From NCBI GenBank assembly GCA_946800325.1, contig OX326961.1, positions 40,369,543-40,433,542 on the forward strand: 64,000 nucleotides of DNA, in the 5' to 3' direction. Position numbers and translations under genes: made by a program. The stretch is from Luzula sylvatica. Lineage: Eukaryota; Streptophyta; Magnoliopsida; Poales; Juncaceae. Within the stretch, counting starts at the first letter, position 1; each line of letters opens with the position of its first letter. The notes under the pieces are model-generated. The model did not search any database. It saw only the letters and a program-made list of their open reading frames with translations, and had not been told where the DNA came from. Shown piece after piece: positions 62,601-64,000 of this stretch.

Positions 62601-64000
62601 CGTTAAAAGCTTGTTTTGAATCGAAACACAAACTTTCTTAGTGTTTGTGAAATTTCGTGAAAAGTTATGTAGTAAAAGATACGATACAAAGGATCTAAAA
62701 ACACGTTATTTGAACTCCTCAAAACGTTAAAATCTTGTTTTGAATCGAAAAACAAACTTTCTTAGTGTTTGTGAAATTTGGTGATAAGTTATGTAGTAAA
62801 AGATACGATACAAATGATCTTAAAACACGTTATTTGAACTCGTCAAAGCGTTAAAATCTTGTTTTGAATCGAAAAACAAACTTTCTTAGTGTTTGTGAAA
62901 TTTGGTGAAAAGTTATGTGGTAAAAGATACGGTACAAATGATCTAAAAACACGTTATTTGAACTCCTCAAAGCGTTAAAATCTTGTTTCGAATCGAAAAA
63001 CAAACTATGTTAGTGTTTGTGAAATTTGGTGAAAAGTTATGTACAAAAAGGTACGATACAAATGATCTAAAAACACGTTATTTGAACTCCTCAAAGCGTT
63101 AAAAGCTTGTTTTGAATCGAAACTCAAACTTTCTTAGTGTTTGTGAAATTTCGTGAAAAGTTATGTAGTAAAAGATACGATACAAATGATCTAAAACATG
63201 TTATTTGAACTCCTCAAAGCGTTAAAATCTTGTTTTGAATCGAAAAACAAACTTTCTTAGTGTTTGTGAAATTTGGTGAAAAGTTATGTAGTAAAAGATA
63301 CGATACAAAGGATCTAAAAACACGTTATTTGAACTCCTCAAAGCGTTAAAATCTTGTTTTGAATCGAAAAACAAACTTTCTTAGTGTTTGTGAAATTTGG
63401 TGAAAAGTTATGTGGTAAAAGATACGATACAAATGATCTAGAAACACGTTATTTGAACTCCTCAAAGCGTTAAAATCTTGTTTTGAATCGAAAAACAAAC
63501 TATCTTAGTGTTTGTGAAATTTGGTGAAAAGTTATGTACTAAAAGATACGATACAAATGATCTAGAAACACGTTATTTGAACTCCTCAAAGCGTTAAAAG
63601 CTTGTTTTGAATCGAAACACAAACTTTCTTAGTGTTTGTGAAATTTGGTGAAAAGATCTGTAGTAAAAGATACGATACAAATGATCTTAAAACACGTTAT
63701 TTGAACTCGTCAAAGCGTTAAAATCTTGTTTTGAATCGAAAAACAAACTTTCTTAGTGTTTGTGAAATTTGGTGAAAAGTTATGTGGTAAAAGATACGAT
63801 ACAAATGATCTAGAAACACGTTATTTGAACTCCTCAAAGCGTTAAAATCTTGTTTTGAATCGAAAAACAAACTATCTTAGTGTTTGTGAAATTTGGTGAA
63901 AAGTTATGTACTAAAAGATACGATACAAATGATCTAGAAACACGTTATTTGAACTCCTCAAAGCGTTAAAAGCTTGTTTTGAATCGAAACACAAACTTTC
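62601..64000 (+). repeat. Partial tandem duplication of the D3 right end
   Basis: From 62601 the sequence repeats that starting at 60494, offset 2,107 bp (17 monomers less one base): for example GTTTCGAATCG and ATGTACAAAAAGG (T at 63042 versus 60935). One difference is CAAAGG near 62687 where the earlier copy has CAAATG near 60580. The last 37 bases, from 63964, are a partial AAGCTT-type monomer, so the array continues past the window. Confidence 0.88.

Larger units (their letters stand above)
1..64000 (+). repeat. 124-bp AT-rich satellite array, whole window
   Basis: The entire window is a head-to-tail tandem array of about 516 monomers, all in the same orientation. The usual length is 124 bp: successive CG phase points fall at 8, 132, 256 and 380, then at 503 after a 123-bp monomer. 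The consensus has about 35 G+C bases in 124, so it is about 72% A+T. Conserved blocks in order are CGTTAAAATCTTGTTTTGAA, AACAAAC, TTAGTGTTTGTGAAATT, GTGAAAAGTTATGTA, GATACGATACAAATGATCT, AACACGTTATTTGAACTC and TCAAAG. I found no unique sequence, mobile element or inversion. Because 124 is not divisible by 3, any stop codon visits all three frames within three monomers, and stops are frequent on both strands, so long reading frames cannot persist. Such arrays are typical of eukaryotic centromeric or pericentromeric heterochromatin. That placement and the host lineage are inference. Confidence 0.97.

Noticed and set aside
1..64000. Protein-coding reading frames within the array
   Set aside because: The 124-bp period shifts the frame at each monomer, and TAA, TAG and TGA (or their complements) occur several times per monomer, so both strands are closed within a few monomers. 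ATG is often followed at once by TAG (ATGTAG). No codon structure or conserved domain is visible.
1..64000. CRISPR array
   Set aside because: Regular repeats are present, but there are no unique spacers. The whole 124 bp repeats and there are no flanking cas genes.
1..64000. Yeast-type autonomous replication consensus
   Set aside because: I saw no match to the 11-base ACS on either strand of the consensus monomer. AT-richness alone is not evidence of an origin.
1..64000. Telomeric or subtelomeric repeats
   Set aside because: No TTAGGG, TTTAGGG, TTAGG or similar short tandem arrays occur anywhere in the window.

Overview
The whole 64-kb window is one uninterrupted, gene-free satellite DNA array. 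Every stretch I read is built from the same AT-rich monomer (about 72% A+T in the consensus). The usual monomer length is 124 bp, and about 516 monomers lie head to tail in one orientation. I found no unique sequence, transposon insertion, inversion, coding region or RNA gene. A pure array of this size with multi-level higher-order repeats (HORs) points to a eukaryotic nuclear genome, most likely centromeric or pericentromeric heterochromatin. The sequence alone does not name the organism, and I do not recognise this monomer as a published family.

Coordinates use a monomer phase in which base 1 is the C of the CG in GCGTTAAAA or ACGTT. Layout: (A) 8-9427 holds five tandem HOR copies, four of a 16-monomer unit of exactly 1,983 bp and one 12-monomer deletion form. 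(B1) 9428-13269 is a divergent 31-monomer block, itself 16+15. (A6-A7) 13270-18102 returns to A-type units of 23 and 16 monomers. (B2) 18103-22192 is a second B block of 33 monomers. (A8) 22193-23183 is an 8-monomer remnant of A. (B3) 23184-26777 is a third B block of 29 monomers. (C) 26778-41777 has about 121 monomers in nested units whose internal repeat distances are 2,852, 3,967 and 1,983 bp, marked by rare CATATG and GAATTC sites. (D) 41778-62600 holds three copies of a very long unit of 55, 57 and 56 monomers (6,817, 7,065 and 6,941 bp). The tail at 62601-64000 re-enters the third D copy 2,107 bp earlier.

The structure reads as a record of in-register unequal exchange. Unit lengths differ by whole monomers, hybrid monomers sit at the deletion points, a 3-monomer segment is duplicated inside the 16-mer, and corresponding copies differ by only a few bases per kilobase. 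Rare 123-bp and 125-bp monomers act as phase markers and account for every unit length I measured.

Within a monomer, two overlapping inverted repeats share one arm, A and T tracts recur at roughly helical spacing, and CpG is not depleted. A HindIII-bearing monomer subclass carries linked changes that extend the second inverted repeat. No CENP-B box is present. The most notable content is the satellite itself and its multi-tier architecture. There is no evidence here for a protein-coding system.
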